Origin: Bradyrhizobium sp. PSBB068
GTDB lineage: Bacteria; Pseudomonadota; Alphaproteobacteria; Rhizobiales; Xanthobacteraceae
Length of the DNA: 64,000 nt
Reading direction: 5' to 3'
NCBI GenBank assembly: GCA_016839165.1
Contig: CP069300.1
Span: forward strand, 2,232,001-2,296,000
Part shown: positions 16,932 to 25,941 of the stretch, piece after piece
How positions within the stretch are numbered: the stretch's first letter is position 1
Layout of the letters: each line of letters starts with the position of its first letter
The notes under the pieces: model-generated
Told to the model about the DNA's origin: nothing
Databases searched by the model: none
What the model saw: the letters and a program-made list of their open reading frames with translations, nothing else
Program-made: the position numbers and the translations under genes

Positions 16932-17301
16932 AAAACTATTCCCGGTCCCTGCGCCCCGCCGTGCTGGATTAGCGCATCGCCGATATCAACGATAATTAAA
17001 TGCCCGCCGAGGGTTAACCCGCCGCCGTCGGTGAGCTGGCTCACGGCGCCGGCGCATTGGTAACACGATGTTGGGTTAGCCGGTGCGTATCAAATATTAG
17101 GTATTTTGATACCATCAATTGGAACCCGTCGCAGTTCCATCCACATCTGACCGATGGAACCAGCGGCGCTTGCGCGGGTTCCCGGGATGGTGCACCTGAC
17201 GAAAAAATTAGATTTGCGTCGCGGATCCATTCATAGGCCGTTCACGGCGCGAAGCCTCATTTGATGCCGAACTATCGCAATGCTCACTCTCGGAGGCCAA
17301 A
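16932..17301. promoter_or_regulatory. 370-bp promoter region of the FeuP-like regulator
   Basis: No gene is seen. It contains a palindrome GGTAT-TTTG-ATACC (17100-17113) and a nearby inverted repeat GGAAC-N8-GTTCC (about 17121-17138), both possible regulator sites. A GGAGG ribosome-binding site (17293-17297) precedes the GTG start at 17302. Confidence 0.4.
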
Positions 17302-17964
17302 GTGCGTCTGCTCGTCGTTGAGGATGACCCGGATCTGAACCGCCAGCTCACCACCGCGCTGACGGACGCCGGCTATGTGGTCGATCGCGCGTTCGACGGC
17401 GAGGAAGGGCATTTCCTCGGCGACAGCGAGCCCTATGACGCCGTCGTGCTCGATATCGGCCTGCCGAAGATGGACGGTATCTCGGTGCTCGAGGCCTGGC
17501 GGCGCAACAAGCGGGTGATGCCGGTGCTGATCCTCACCGCGCGCGACCGCTGGAGCGACAAGGTTCAGGGCTTCGACGCCGGCGCCGACGACTATGTCGC
17601 CAAGCCCTTCCATCTCGAGGAGGTGCTGGCGCGGATCCGTGCGCTGTTGCGCCGCGCGACCGGGCATGCCCAGGTCGAGCTGGTGTGCGGGCCGGTAGCG
17701 CTCAACACCCGCACCAAGCGCGTGACCGTCAACGGCAACCCGATCAAGCTGACCTCGCACGAATACAATCTGCTCGACTATCTGATGCACCACACCGGGC
17801 GGGTGGTTTCGCGCACCGAGCTGGTCGAGCATCTCTACGACCAGGACTTCGACCGCGACTCCAACACCATCGAGGTGTTCGTCGGCCGCATCCGCAAGAA
17901 GCTGGAAGTCGATATCATCCAGACGGTTCGCGGCCTCGGCTACATGCTGTCGGCGCCGACTTGA
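17302..17964 (+). CDS. feuP: OmpR/PhoP-type response regulator, FeuP-like
   Basis: 220-aa regulator. The receiver domain (1-115) has the acidic pair EDD (residues 7-9), the phospho-acceptor Asp in VVLDIGLPKMDG (about 51), Thr in LTARD and Lys in VAKPF. A winged-helix DNA-binding domain (125-218) carries LTSHEYNLLDYLMHH and the RGLGYML end. Its kinase follows about 300 bases downstream. Sequence style and pairing resemble rhizobial FeuPQ/PhoPQ, which respond to envelope conditions and control export of cyclic glucans; this assignment is by resemblance. GTG 17302 is well placed after GGAGG. Confidence 0.85.
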   Translation: MRLLVVEDDPDLNRQLTTALTDAGYVVDRAFDGEEGHFLGDSEPYDAVVLDIGLPKMDGISVLEAWRRNKRVMPVLILTARDRWSDKVQGFDAGADDYVAKPFHLEEVLARIRALLRRATGHAQVELVCGPVALNTRTKRVTVNGNPIKLTSHEYNLLDYLMHHTGRVVSRTELVEHLYDQDFDRDSNTIEVFVGRIRKKLEVDIIQTVRGLGYMLSAPT

Positions 17965-17965
17965 G

Positions 17966-18035
17966 GCATGATCCGGAAAACTGCGAAGCGGTTCTCCCTC
18001 GCGACAAACGCGTAGCGTTTGCGCGGAGATCATGC
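17966..18035. repeat. GCATGATC palindromic intergenic repeat, copy 1
   Basis: Starts with GCATGATCCGGAAAA just past the regulator stop and ends with GATCATGC (18028-18035). An inner arm pair CGCAAACGCTACGCG/CGCGTAGCGTTTGCG-like sits at 18003-18024. It belongs to the same family as the elements at 28787 and 33771. Confidence 0.6.
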
Positions 18036-18042
18036 TCTTAAA

Positions 18043-18091
18043 GCGTTTTCGAGCGACGCGGATACCCCGGTCGCTCGCGTGAAGAAAACGC
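18043..18091. repeat. inverted repeat GCGTTTTC...GAAAACGC
   Basis: GCGTTTTC-GAGCGAC (18043-18057) pairs with GTCGCTC (18070-18076) and GAAAACGC (18084-18091). It is a second palindromic element abutting the previous one, between the regulator and kinase genes. Such elements may form stable RNA structures that separate expression of the two genes. Confidence 0.5.
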
Positions 18092-18260
18092 GATCAAACA
18101 AAAGGATGAGGGCATATCCTTTACAATCGGATCATGCTCTTGGAGTGCTTGATCGGCGTGCACGGGCATTGTCATGATCCGCGCCGGGAGGACTGGATTC
18201 GCAGATGTCTGAATCCCTGATGTCTGTTGCCGCTGACACGCTGTTCGAGCGCGTGGCGTG

Positions 18261-19637
18261 ATGGGCGGCAGCTCGCTTGCGACCCGCCTGTTCGTCTCGG
18301 CGACCGCCTGGGTGGTGGTGATCCTGGCGATCACGGGCGTCATCCTGTCGTCGGTCTACCGCGACGCGACCGAGCGCGCCTTCGACCGGCGCCTCAACCT
18401 CTATCTGCGTACCCTGATCGCCGAAGTGGCGACGCCGGACGAGCCGGCGGACCGCCAGTTCCAGTCGCTCGGCGAGCCGCTGTTCGACCTGCCGCTTTCG
18501 GGCTGGTACTGGCAGATCACCCGCACCGACACCGAAAAGGGCGAGACCCGCGCCTCGCGCTCGCTGTGGGACAAGAAGCTTCCGAAGCTCGAGGAGCACG
18601 GCGCCGAGCTGACCGCCGCCGGCGTCCGCCTCGGCTATGTCGATGGGCCCGAGGGCCAGAGCCTGCGGGTGGTGGAGCGGCCGGTCGATCTCGGCGCCGA
18701 CGGCAAGTTCCTGGTCAGTGTCGCCGGTGACGCCACCGAGATCTTCGATGAGACCCGCAGCTTCGACTATTATCTGTTCGGCACCTTCGCGGCGCTGGGC
18801 ATCGTGCTGCTGCTGACCACGATCTTCCAGGTGCGCTATGGCCTCGCGCCGCTCAAGCGCATTTCGGATGCGATCGCCGATATCCGCTCCGGCCGCGCCG
18901 AGCGGCTGGAGGGACGGTTTCCGGTCGAGATCGCGCCGCTGGCGCGCGAGACCAATGCGCTGATCGATGCCAACCGGGAGATCGTCGAGCGCTCGCGCAC
19001 CCATGTCGGCAATCTCGCCCATGCGATCAAGACGCCGCTGTCGGTGATCGTGAACGAGGCGGCGTCGCATGGCGCCGATCCCTTCGCCAGCAAGGTGCTG
19101 GAGCAGGCCGATGTGATGCGTGACCAGGTCGCGCACCATCTCGAGCGCGCCCGGATCGCCGCCCGCGCCACCATTGTCTCGACCATCACCGATGTCGCAC
19201 CTGTCATCGAGGCGCTGCGGCGGACCATGGAGAAGATCCATCGCGACCGCGACCTCTCGATCGAGGCGAAGGCCGATCCGGCGGCGCGGTTCCGCGGCGA
19301 GCGGCAGGATCTGGAGGAGATGGTCGGCAATCTGGTCGACAATGCCTGCAAATGGGCGGCCTCGCAGGTGTTCATCGAGGTCAGCGTGGTGCCGCCGGAG
19401 GCGCCGGGCGCCGGGCCGAAGCTGCGCATCGCGGTCGACGACGACGGCCGCGGCCTGTCGGAGGACGAGCGCGCCAAGGTGGCCCGACGCGGCCAGCGGC
19501 TCGACGAATCGAAGCCCGGCTCCGGGCTCGGCCTGTCGATCGTGACCGATCTCGCCGGCCTTTATGGCGGCAAGCTCACCCTGAGCGATGCGCCGATCGG
19601 CGGCTTGCGGGCCGAGCTGGTGTTGCCGGCGGTGTAG
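18261..19637 (+). CDS. feuQ: sensor histidine kinase, FeuQ/PhoQ-like
   Basis: 458-aa membrane kinase. The first membrane span is about residues 12-34, then a periplasmic sensor loop of about 135 residues. The second span is near 170-190, followed by a HAMP-like linker. The phospho-accepting histidine is in LAHAIKTPLSV (about 255). ATPase boxes follow: NLVDNACKWA (N box), DDDGRGL (G1) and SGLGLSIV (G2). It should phosphorylate the regulator at 17302. ATG 18261 is taken as start; a GTG lies immediately before it. The 296 bases between regulator and kinase hold two palindromic repeats, unusual for a two-component operon. Confidence 0.85.
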   Translation: MGGSSLATRLFVSATAWVVVILAITGVILSSVYRDATERAFDRRLNLYLRTLIAEVATPDEPADRQFQSLGEPLFDLPLSGWYWQITRTDTEKGETRASRSLWDKKLPKLEEHGAELTAAGVRLGYVDGPEGQSLRVVERPVDLGADGKFLVSVAGDATEIFDETRSFDYYLFGTFAALGIVLLLTTIFQVRYGLAPLKRISDAIADIRSGRAERLEGRFPVEIAPLARETNALIDANREIVERSRTHVGNLAHAIKTPLSVIVNEAASHGADPFASKVLEQADVMRDQVAHHLERARIAARATIVSTITDVAPVIEALRRTMEKIHRDRDLSIEAKADPAARFRGERQDLEEMVGNLVDNACKWAASQVFIEVSVVPPEAPGAGPKLRIAVDDDGRGLSEDERAKVARRGQRLDESKPGSGLGLSIVTDLAGLYGGKLTLSDAPIGGLRAELVLPAV

Positions 19638-19755
19638 GGCGGGTACCCATCTGTGAACGCCAGCCGAACAACGACTTCATTCGCGTAGAAGCGGACAAAA
19701 GAGGCGCGCTTAGTCGTCTCGGCTAAGGGCCAATTGCAGACCACTCGTCGGGAGG

Positions 19756-20988
19756 TCATTCGACGATGGTTGGGAAGCGCATCGCGGCAAAAAGGAATGT
19801 CGCGCCTCCCAGCGAAGCGAGTACAACCGATGCCACAGCGACAGCTGTCGCCAGTCCCGACGCCCGGGCGACCAAACCGAGCGCGAGCGCGCAAAACCCC
19901 ATGCAGAGATAGCCGACGAGATAGAAGGCCGAGAGCACGCCACCCCGGCCGTCGGCCGGCGAAACGGCGTTTAGCAGGGTCAGCGCGCCCAGGAAGAGAA
20001 GCGCATAGCTGATCCCCGCCAGCGAGGTCGAAACGAGCAAAGCCGGCAGCGAGTGGACGTTCGTCGCCAGCCACAAGAACAGAACGGCGAGAACGGCCGC
20101 GATGGAGCCGAGAAAGAATGCCAATCGCGGCGGCAGCTTCCTTGCAACGCCGGTGACTGCCGCCGAGACGACGGCGAAACTCGCCAGGACGGCGCCGTTC
20201 ATCAACTCGTTGGCGGAGCCGACCAGGTCGTGCGCCACTTGGCCTCCGAGCGAAAGGAGAACGGCGCCGCTGGTGAAAGCCGTCGCGGCGCCGATCGCTG
20301 CCACGCAAAATTCTTTCCGAATGCTTGCCGGCACATGCGGCATCCGTAGAGACCATGGCTTTCGGCTCCCTACATGACGAGGAAGGAACCAGACTGCGGT
20401 GATCAGCGTGGCGATCACCAGCGCGAGAACGACAAAGTCGAGCCGCAGCGGATAGGGCGCGTACTGAATGAGGGCTCCACCGAGAAGAAGCGCAGTGGCG
20501 AAGCCGAGCGCTTGTGCCATGTTGGTCGCGGAAGCGGCACGTTCAGGATCGCCACTCGGACTGAACTCGAGGATGGCGGCTGTCGAAGCACCGCTCGCAA
20601 GGCCAACCCCGATCCCCATTACTGCGCGGGCCGTAAGAAGCCATTCGATATCGAGCGCCCACGCCAGTGCCAGGGCGCCTGTCAAGGAGAAGACGAGCGC
20701 GGCAAGCATGGTCCGACGTCTTCCGACGTGATCCGATAAATCGCCCAGGAAAACCAGCGTACCGACGACGAATATCGGATAGATCGCGAACACGCTCGTC
20801 GTCTGGAGGGGCGACAGCTGCCATTCCTCGGCATAGAGCCGGTAACTGAGAGCCGGTGCGGCGCTCGTCCAAAGCGTATGCATCGAAACGGCGAGCGATA
20901 CCCAAAAACTGGCTCGGCGGCTCAGGACCATTTTTGGAAGGGAATGTCGGCCATCCGACGAGCGGTGGCCGACGTGACGGTCTCCCAT
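19756..20988 (-). CDS. MFS transporter, drug-exporter type
   Basis: Twelve hydrophobic segments over 410 aa. The loop between spans 2 and 3 is GDLSDHVGRRRTMLAA, the major facilitator signature. Span 5 carries AVMGIGVGLASGA, similar to the antiporter motif C of exporters. It is the last gene of the six-gene minus-strand operon headed by the SDR gene at 24623. Its ATG overlaps the stop of the SDR gene upstream (ATGA), so translation is probably coupled. It is likely to export a small organic compound, or a product of the neighbouring oxidoreductases; the substrate is unknown. Confidence 0.85.
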   Translation of the reverse strand: MGDRHVGHRSSDGRHSLPKMVLSRRASFWVSLAVSMHTLWTSAAPALSYRLYAEEWQLSPLQTTSVFAIYPIFVVGTLVFLGDLSDHVGRRRTMLAALVFSLTGALALAWALDIEWLLTARAVMGIGVGLASGASTAAILEFSPSGDPERAASATNMAQALGFATALLLGGALIQYAPYPLRLDFVVLALVIATLITAVWFLPRHVGSRKPWSLRMPHVPASIRKEFCVAAIGAATAFTSGAVLLSLGGQVAHDLVGSANELMNGAVLASFAVVSAAVTGVARKLPPRLAFFLGSIAAVLAVLFLWLATNVHSLPALLVSTSLAGISYALLFLGALTLLNAVSPADGRGGVLSAFYLVGYLCMGFCALALGLVARASGLATAVAVASVVLASLGGATFLFAAMRFPTIVE

Positions 20989-21734
20989 CAGCGCAGACCG
21001 CCGCCGGCCGAAATTTTATCACCGGTGACCCAGCGCGCATCGTCCGAGGCCACGAAGGCGACGACGTCGGCGATGTCCTGCGGCTGTCCGAGGCGGCCGA
21101 GCGGCGTCTGGGTGACGATGCCGGCTTCGAACTCTGAAGCGAGCATTCCGGCGCTGTGCGTGCCTTCAGTCTCGGTTAGGCTGGGGCTCACGGTATTGAC
21201 CCGGATTTTCCTGGGGCCGAGTTCGTTGGCCAATACGCCGGTGATGGCGTCCACCGCGCCTTTGCTGGCGGTATAGACTGCCGTCTGGGGCGGGGTGATC
21301 GCGGTGACGCCCGAGCCGATGTTGATGATGCTTCCGCCTTCGCGCAGGTGGGGAGCCGCGGCCTGCGTCACCAGCAGCAAACCAAGCACGTTGACGTCAA
21401 ACATCTTGTGGAACTGCGGCTCGGTGACCGACTCCAGAGGGCCGAATTCGTAGACGCCAGAGTTGTTGACCAGAATGTCGAGGCGGCCGTAGGCGGCAAT
21501 GGCAGCGTCGACCACAGCCTTTGCTTCCGCCACCTTGGACACGTCGCCCTGAACGGCGATTGCCTTGCCGTCCGCGGCGATGATCGATTTGACCACGGCT
21601 TCCGCGCCAGCCTTGCTAGACGCGTAATTGACGACGAGCGCTGCGCCACGCGCGGCCAGGGTCTTGGCAATGGCGGCACCGATGCCTTTCGATGCTCCGG
21701 TGACGATGGCGACCTTGCCGGTGAGATTAGACAT
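20988..21734 (-). CDS. short-chain dehydrogenase/reductase
   Basis: Classical SDR of 248 aa. The cofactor motif is TGASKGIG (residues 12-19), with NNSG near 88 and the catalytic Ser plus YTASK near 140-160. An RVNTVSPS stretch and a C-terminal GGLR end complete the fold. The preference for NADP is suggested by the basic/serine region after the second strand (NYASSKAGA). Start ATG 21734 is chosen for the AGGAG sequence 8 bases upstream; the frame is open to 21785 but those residues do not resemble SDRs. Substrate unknown. Confidence 0.88.
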   Translation of the reverse strand: MSNLTGKVAIVTGASKGIGAAIAKTLAARGAALVVNYASSKAGAEAVVKSIIAADGKAIAVQGDVSKVAEAKAVVDAAIAAYGRLDILVNNSGVYEFGPLESVTEPQFHKMFDVNVLGLLLVTQAAAPHLREGGSIINIGSGVTAITPPQTAVYTASKGAVDAITGVLANELGPRKIRVNTVSPSLTETEGTHSAGMLASEFEAGIVTQTPLGRLGQPQDIADVVAFVASDDARWVTGDKISAGGGLR

Positions 21735-21759
21735 GACGACTACTCCTTGAAGATGCCGC

Positions 21760-22140
21760 TCAGGCGGCTTGTTCCTCGATCGCATCGACGCGGTCGGGGT
21801 AGAAAGCGAGATGGCTGTTGATTTCGGCTACCGCCTCATAGGGCGCTTCGTAGGTCCAGACCGCATCGGTCGAACGTTCGCCGGCGGACGGAATGCTGAA
21901 GTAGGCCGCATCGCCCTTATAGGGGCAGTAAGTCTGCGTCGCCGACCTCGCGAGGGCTGCCATGTCCACGTCCTCGCGCGGAATGTAGTGAACCGGCGGA
22001 TACTTGGCCTCGAGCAGCGTGAAGGCTCGCCGCGTGTCAGCGATCACGCGTCCGCCGACAGTGACGATGACGCGCTTATCGTTCCGCTCGAGGGTGATCG
22101 GGTGGTCGGGGCCGGGGATCTTGATCGTTTGTAGGGTCAT
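21760..22140 (-). CDS. DUF427 domain protein
   Basis: 126-aa protein with the DUF427 hallmarks VIADTRRAFTLLE, PPVHYIPREDVDM and TYCPYKGDAAYFS. The fold is a small beta barrel; the biochemical role of the family is not established. It lies 26 bases upstream of one SDR gene and about 28 bases downstream of another, inside the LysR-linked operon, so it is probably made with these oxidoreductases. Confidence 0.88.
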   Translation of the reverse strand: MTLQTIKIPGPDHPITLERNDKRVIVTVGGRVIADTRRAFTLLEAKYPPVHYIPREDVDMAALARSATQTYCPYKGDAAYFSIPSAGERSTDAVWTYEAPYEAVAEINSHLAFYPDRVDAIEEQAA

Positions 22141-22168
22141 GATGTTTACTTTCGATCTTTGTTTTCGC

Positions 22169-22915
22169 TCAAAGCTTCGATCCGCCGTCCACGCGCAGCG
22201 TGTCTCCGGAAACCCAGCGCGCGGCGTCGGAGGCGAGAAAGGCGATGGCGCCGGCGATGTCGTCGGGCTGTGCCACCCGCTTCAGCGCCTGCAGAGAAAG
22301 CGTGAAATCGCGGCCGGCCTCGGTCCTGGCGAAACTGGACATGTCGGTCTCGACCACGCCAGGCGCGACCGCGTTGACGCGCACGCCCTTCGCTCCGAGG
22401 ACCAGGGCGAAATGCTTGACCAGGGTGTCGATGGCTCCCTTGGTGGCTGCGTAGGCAGCGAGCTCTCCCACGGCCGCATGGGCCGCAAGCGAAGAGGTGA
22501 AGATGACGCTGGATCCTTCTTTGAGGATCGGCAGCAACTGCTGGACCAGAAAGAACGGAGCCCGGACGTTGACGGCGAAGAGCTCGTCGAAATCTCCGAT
22601 CGTGGTCTCTTCGATCGTCGCGGCTTTGGCCACTCCGGCGTTCGCAACAAGGATGTCGAGCCGTTCGCCGACGATCTCGCGGACCTTGGCGGCGAGCCTG
22701 TGCGCGCCTTGGGCGTCCGAGAGATCGAAGCCGATCGCCTCGGCCCTGCCTCCTGTGGTCTTGATCTCGTCGACTACCGAGCGTGCCTCTGCGGCGTTGC
22801 GTCCGTAGTGGATCAGGACCTGGGCTCCCGCCCTGGAGAGAGCGAGGGCGGCGGCTCGCCCGATGCCGCGCGAGGCGCCGGTGACGAGCGCGGTCTTTCC
22901 ACAGCACGATTTCAT
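22169..22915 (-). CDS. short-chain dehydrogenase/reductase
   Basis: SDR of 248 aa with TGASRGIG (about residues 11-18), VANAGVAK near 90 and the catalytic Ser/YAATK region near 140-160. NAVAPGVVETDM and a C-terminal WVSGDTLRVDGG are typical of FabG-like enzymes. The residues after the second strand (HYGRNAAEA) suggest NADPH. It is the third gene of the operon. It is distinct from the other two SDRs here (clearly below close-paralogue similarity), so the three probably act on different substrates or steps. Confidence 0.88.
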   Translation of the reverse strand: MKSCCGKTALVTGASRGIGRAAALALSRAGAQVLIHYGRNAAEARSVVDEIKTTGGRAEAIGFDLSDAQGAHRLAAKVREIVGERLDILVANAGVAKAATIEETTIGDFDELFAVNVRAPFFLVQQLLPILKEGSSVIFTSSLAAHAAVGELAAYAATKGAIDTLVKHFALVLGAKGVRVNAVAPGVVETDMSSFARTEAGRDFTLSLQALKRVAQPDDIAGAIAFLASDAARWVSGDTLRVDGGSKL

Positions 22916-22998
22916 GATGATTTTCCTTCTATGAAATCAAGGACACCGGTCGGACGCGCTGGAAGCGCGGCCGACCGGCCCGACGACCCTCGTCTTTG

Positions 22999-23835
22999 TT
23001 ATGCATCCAGGAACATGGTGGTGTGGGCCACGAAGAGCTCCGGGTACTGGTTCTGAGGCCCGTGGCTCGAATCCGGATAGACGATGAGTTGCGCGTTCGG
23101 CAGGCGCTGCTGCAGCGTGAATCCGTTGATCGTGGGTATGATCAGGTCGTTGCTGCCGTCGACCACCAGAGTCGGATGATGGATATCGGCCAGGTAATCC
23201 CACACTCCGTCGGTCTTCTCGTTTGACTTGACGATCGCCGCGTACTGCGCCGTGGCCGATGCCTCGCTCACCTCCGGGCTGCGGTCCTTGCGGCGATACT
23301 TGCGTTCGAGGTACTTCAGTCCGGCCGCGCGGCCGGTTGCATTGGGCAGGAAATGCGCGGCGATCCACAGATGTTCGGGCGGATCGTAGGTGGCAGAGAA
23401 GATCTCTGCCGATTTGCTGGCAGCGGTGTCGGCGCCGCGCGGCCCGGTGCCCACCAGGACCAGTTTGCGCACCAGATCGGGAGCCTGCACGGCGATCTCC
23501 TGAGCGACCTTGCCGCCGACCGAATAGCCGAGGACGTCAGTCTTGCCGATCCCAAGCGCTTTGATGAAGGCGATGGCGTCTGTCGCCATGCCGGGGATGG
23601 TCGACGGCGTCTCGCCCGTGCTGGCTCCAATGCCCGCGTTGTCGAACAGGATGACTTCGCGCTGCGCGGCCAGGCCGTCGGTCACCGCCGGGTCCCAATG
23701 GTCCATGGTGCCGCGGAAATGAATGTTCATGACGATCGGTACGCCGCCGGTCTTGCCGAAGCGCCGATAGGCGAAGCGGATGCCGTTGGCTTCGACGAAT
23801 TGGGTAGGCGCAGTTTGGTGTGTATGCGTGGTCAT
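22999..23835 (-). CDS. alpha/beta hydrolase
   Basis: 278 aa. The nucleophile elbow is LGYSVGGKV (Ser about 103), the acid lies in VVDGSNDLIIP (about 222) and the histidine in DSSHGPQNQYPE (about 255). The oxyanion-hole region is NIHFRGTMDHWDPAV. The fold resembles non-haem haloperoxidase/esterase-like hydrolases. It is the second gene of the operon between two SDR genes, suggesting ester or lactone hydrolysis coupled to redox steps on the same small molecule; this is inference. Confidence 0.85.
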   Translation of the reverse strand: MTTHTHQTAPTQFVEANGIRFAYRRFGKTGGVPIVMNIHFRGTMDHWDPAVTDGLAAQREVILFDNAGIGASTGETPSTIPGMATDAIAFIKALGIGKTDVLGYSVGGKVAQEIAVQAPDLVRKLVLVGTGPRGADTAASKSAEIFSATYDPPEHLWIAAHFLPNATGRAAGLKYLERKYRRKDRSPEVSEASATAQYAAIVKSNEKTDGVWDYLADIHHPTLVVDGSNDLIIPTINGFTLQQRLPNAQLIVYPDSSHGPQNQYPELFVAHTTMFLDA

Positions 23836-23876
23836 GGTAGAGCTCCTTTATCTATGAGATGAGCGGACGATCGGAT

Positions 23877-24623
23877 TCAGCTTGCGGTCTTGCCGCCGTT
23901 GACCCGTACGATCTGCCCTGTGATGAACGAGGCCTTCTCGGACGCGACGAAAACGACGGCCTCTGCGATTTCCTCTGGCCTCGCGCCGCGCTTGAGCGGC
24001 ACGGCGGCGTAAAAGGCCGCTCTCTTTTCGGGCGAGCCGGTCAGGCGATCGAGCATCGCGGTGTCTGTCGGCCCCGGCGCCACAGCGTTGACACGGATGC
24101 CGAACGCTGCCGCCTCGAGTGCCGCCGATTTGGTGAGGCCTTCGACGGCATGCTTGCTGGCGACATAGAGCGACAGGTTGGCTGCGCCGCGCTCGCCCAT
24201 GGTGGAGGAGATGTTGACGATGCTTCCCGACCCCTGAGGCTGCATGACCCTGAGTTCGTGCTTCAGGCTGAGCAGGGTGCCGAACACGTTGGTGTCGAAC
24301 ATCGCGGCATAGCTTTCCAGCGTGGTCGAAGTCACCGGGCCCGGCGTGCCCTCGGTGCCGGCGTTATTCACCGCAACATCCAGCCGGCCGAAACGCGCGA
24401 CCGTCTGGTCGACCAGAAAGCCGATGTCATCCTCACGTCGCACGTCGGCTCGGATGAAGGCTGCTTTGGCGCCGAGGCTCCGGAGTTCGGCCTGCAGAGC
24501 CTGGCCTTCCGCCTCTCGGCGGCCCGAAGCGACCACGGTCGCGCCCTGCTTGGCGAAGGCGATGGCGGTAGCGCGGCCGATGCCGGTCAGAGCTCCGGTG
24601 ATGAGGACTACGGGGGTGGACAT
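23877..24623 (-). CDS. short-chain dehydrogenase/reductase, first gene of the operon
   Basis: SDR of 248 aa: TGALTGIG (about residues 10-17), VNNAGTEG near 88, and catalytic Ser with YVASK near 140-158. NAVAPGPTDTAM and the C-terminal FITGQIVRVNGGK follow. It is the promoter-proximal gene of the minus-strand operon, divergent from the LysR gene; the 157-bp space between them should hold both promoters and the LysR sites. Expression probably depends on that regulator and an unknown inducer. Confidence 0.88.
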   Translation of the reverse strand: MSTPVVLITGALTGIGRATAIAFAKQGATVVASGRREAEGQALQAELRSLGAKAAFIRADVRREDDIGFLVDQTVARFGRLDVAVNNAGTEGTPGPVTSTTLESYAAMFDTNVFGTLLSLKHELRVMQPQGSGSIVNISSTMGERGAANLSLYVASKHAVEGLTKSAALEAAAFGIRVNAVAPGPTDTAMLDRLTGSPEKRAAFYAAVPLKRGARPEEIAEAVVFVASEKASFITGQIVRVNGGKTAS

Positions 24624-24780
24624 GGCGAAAGCTCCTCGAATTGGGCACTAGCCACTCGGTCCCTGCCCAGAGGGCATGGTCAGAAGCTGGTGTCTCGTCG
24701 GTGTTGGAAGCTATTTGGGCTCAGCTAGCGCTTTTGAAAAAGACTTTGTAAGTTCCGCATCCATACCTGGAGAGCATGGA

Positions 24781-25662
24781 ATGGAGCTTCGTCATCTCCG
24801 CTACTTCGTCGCCGTCGCCGAGGAGGGAAGCCTCACGGTCGCTGCCGAAAGGCGGCTCAACACCGCTCAGCCATCCCTGAGCCGCCAGATCCGCGACCTC
24901 GAATATGAGGTCGGCGTGCCGTTGCTCACCCGCAGCGTCCGCGGCGTGGAGCTCACGGAAGCCGGCAAGGTGTTCCTCGATCACGCGCGACTGGCACTGA
25001 TGCAGGCCGAAGCCGCCACCGAAGGCGCCCGCCGCGCGGCCCAGCCAAGCAAGCAAGTGTTCGCGATCGGCTTCACCACCGGACAGGAAGTCGAGTGGCT
25101 GCCGCGCGCCACCGGTTTGTTGCGCAACGAACTGGCCAACATCGAAATCCGCGTATCCAGCGATCACTCCGCGACGCTGCTGGAGGAACTCGCGCACCGC
25201 AGGCTGGACGTGGCATTCGTGCGCTCAGAACCCACTCCGGATATCGAGTTCAAGGTGGTGGCGCAGGAGCCCTTGGTGGCGGTTCTGCCCAGCGATCACA
25301 AGCTCGCACAGCGAGAGACTTTCGATCCGAAGAAGTTGGTCGGCGAGACCTATATCGGCATCTCGAAAGTGCCACGTGTGCTGCGGGCCATCATCGCCGG
25401 TTACCTCGATCGCTGCGGCATCGAGATTACTCCGGCATTCGAGATCGACAACTATGCGATGGCGATCTCCCTCGTTTCATCCAACCGCGGGGTTGCGATC
25501 TTACCGGCCTCGGCAAAGAATTTTCTGCCCTGGTCGGTGGTGAGCCTACCGCTCGAAGGAGCGCCGCCGACCATCGACGTAACGGTCGGCTATCATCGCG
25601 CCAACGCTTCGCCGATCTTGAAGACGTTTCTTTCAAGAATCGACGGTTTGAATGCGGCCTAG
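24781..25662 (+). CDS. LysR-family transcriptional regulator
   Basis: 293 aa. The N-terminal winged helix (MELRHLRYFVAVAEEGSLTV, then LNTAQPSLSRQIRDLE) is canonical, followed by an effector-binding domain with two lobes (about 90-290). The ATG at 24781 matches the usual first residues of the family; the longer frame back to 24676 is not family-like. It is divergent from the SDR/hydrolase/DUF427/MFS operon, the classic layout for a LysR activator of a neighbouring operon. Effector unknown. Confidence 0.9.
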   Translation: MELRHLRYFVAVAEEGSLTVAAERRLNTAQPSLSRQIRDLEYEVGVPLLTRSVRGVELTEAGKVFLDHARLALMQAEAATEGARRAAQPSKQVFAIGFTTGQEVEWLPRATGLLRNELANIEIRVSSDHSATLLEELAHRRLDVAFVRSEPTPDIEFKVVAQEPLVAVLPSDHKLAQRETFDPKKLVGETYIGISKVPRVLRAIIAGYLDRCGIEITPAFEIDNYAMAISLVSSNRGVAILPASAKNFLPWSVVSLPLEGAPPTIDVTVGYHRANASPILKTFLSRIDGLNAA

Positions 25663-25664
25663 CC

Positions 25665-25685
25665 GGCCCACCGGCTTCGGTGGCC
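25665..25685 (+). terminator. hairpin after the LysR gene
   Basis: An imperfect hairpin with stem CACCG/CGGTG flanked by GGC/GCC and a GCTT loop starts two bases after the LysR stop. No T-run follows. Confidence 0.3.
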
Positions 25686-25941
25686 TCGTCCTCTGCTCAA
25701 ATGGGGGCGCTGGAACCAGGCCACCCAAATTATCCGCTTCGGGTCAAGGCGATATTCCCGACGTCTGGTCCGCGTGTCTGCTTCGCCCCTGAAAGCGGGC
25801 GTCCCAGTTTATGAGTACGCGCCCTGTCCTCGCTTCGGCGCCGCTATTATTCCTAAACGGCTTCTTAACGCGCCCGCCTCTATCATCGCGGGCGGACGGG
25901 CTGCGGCGTTTGCCGGGCACCAAGCTTTCACGACCGGGCGC

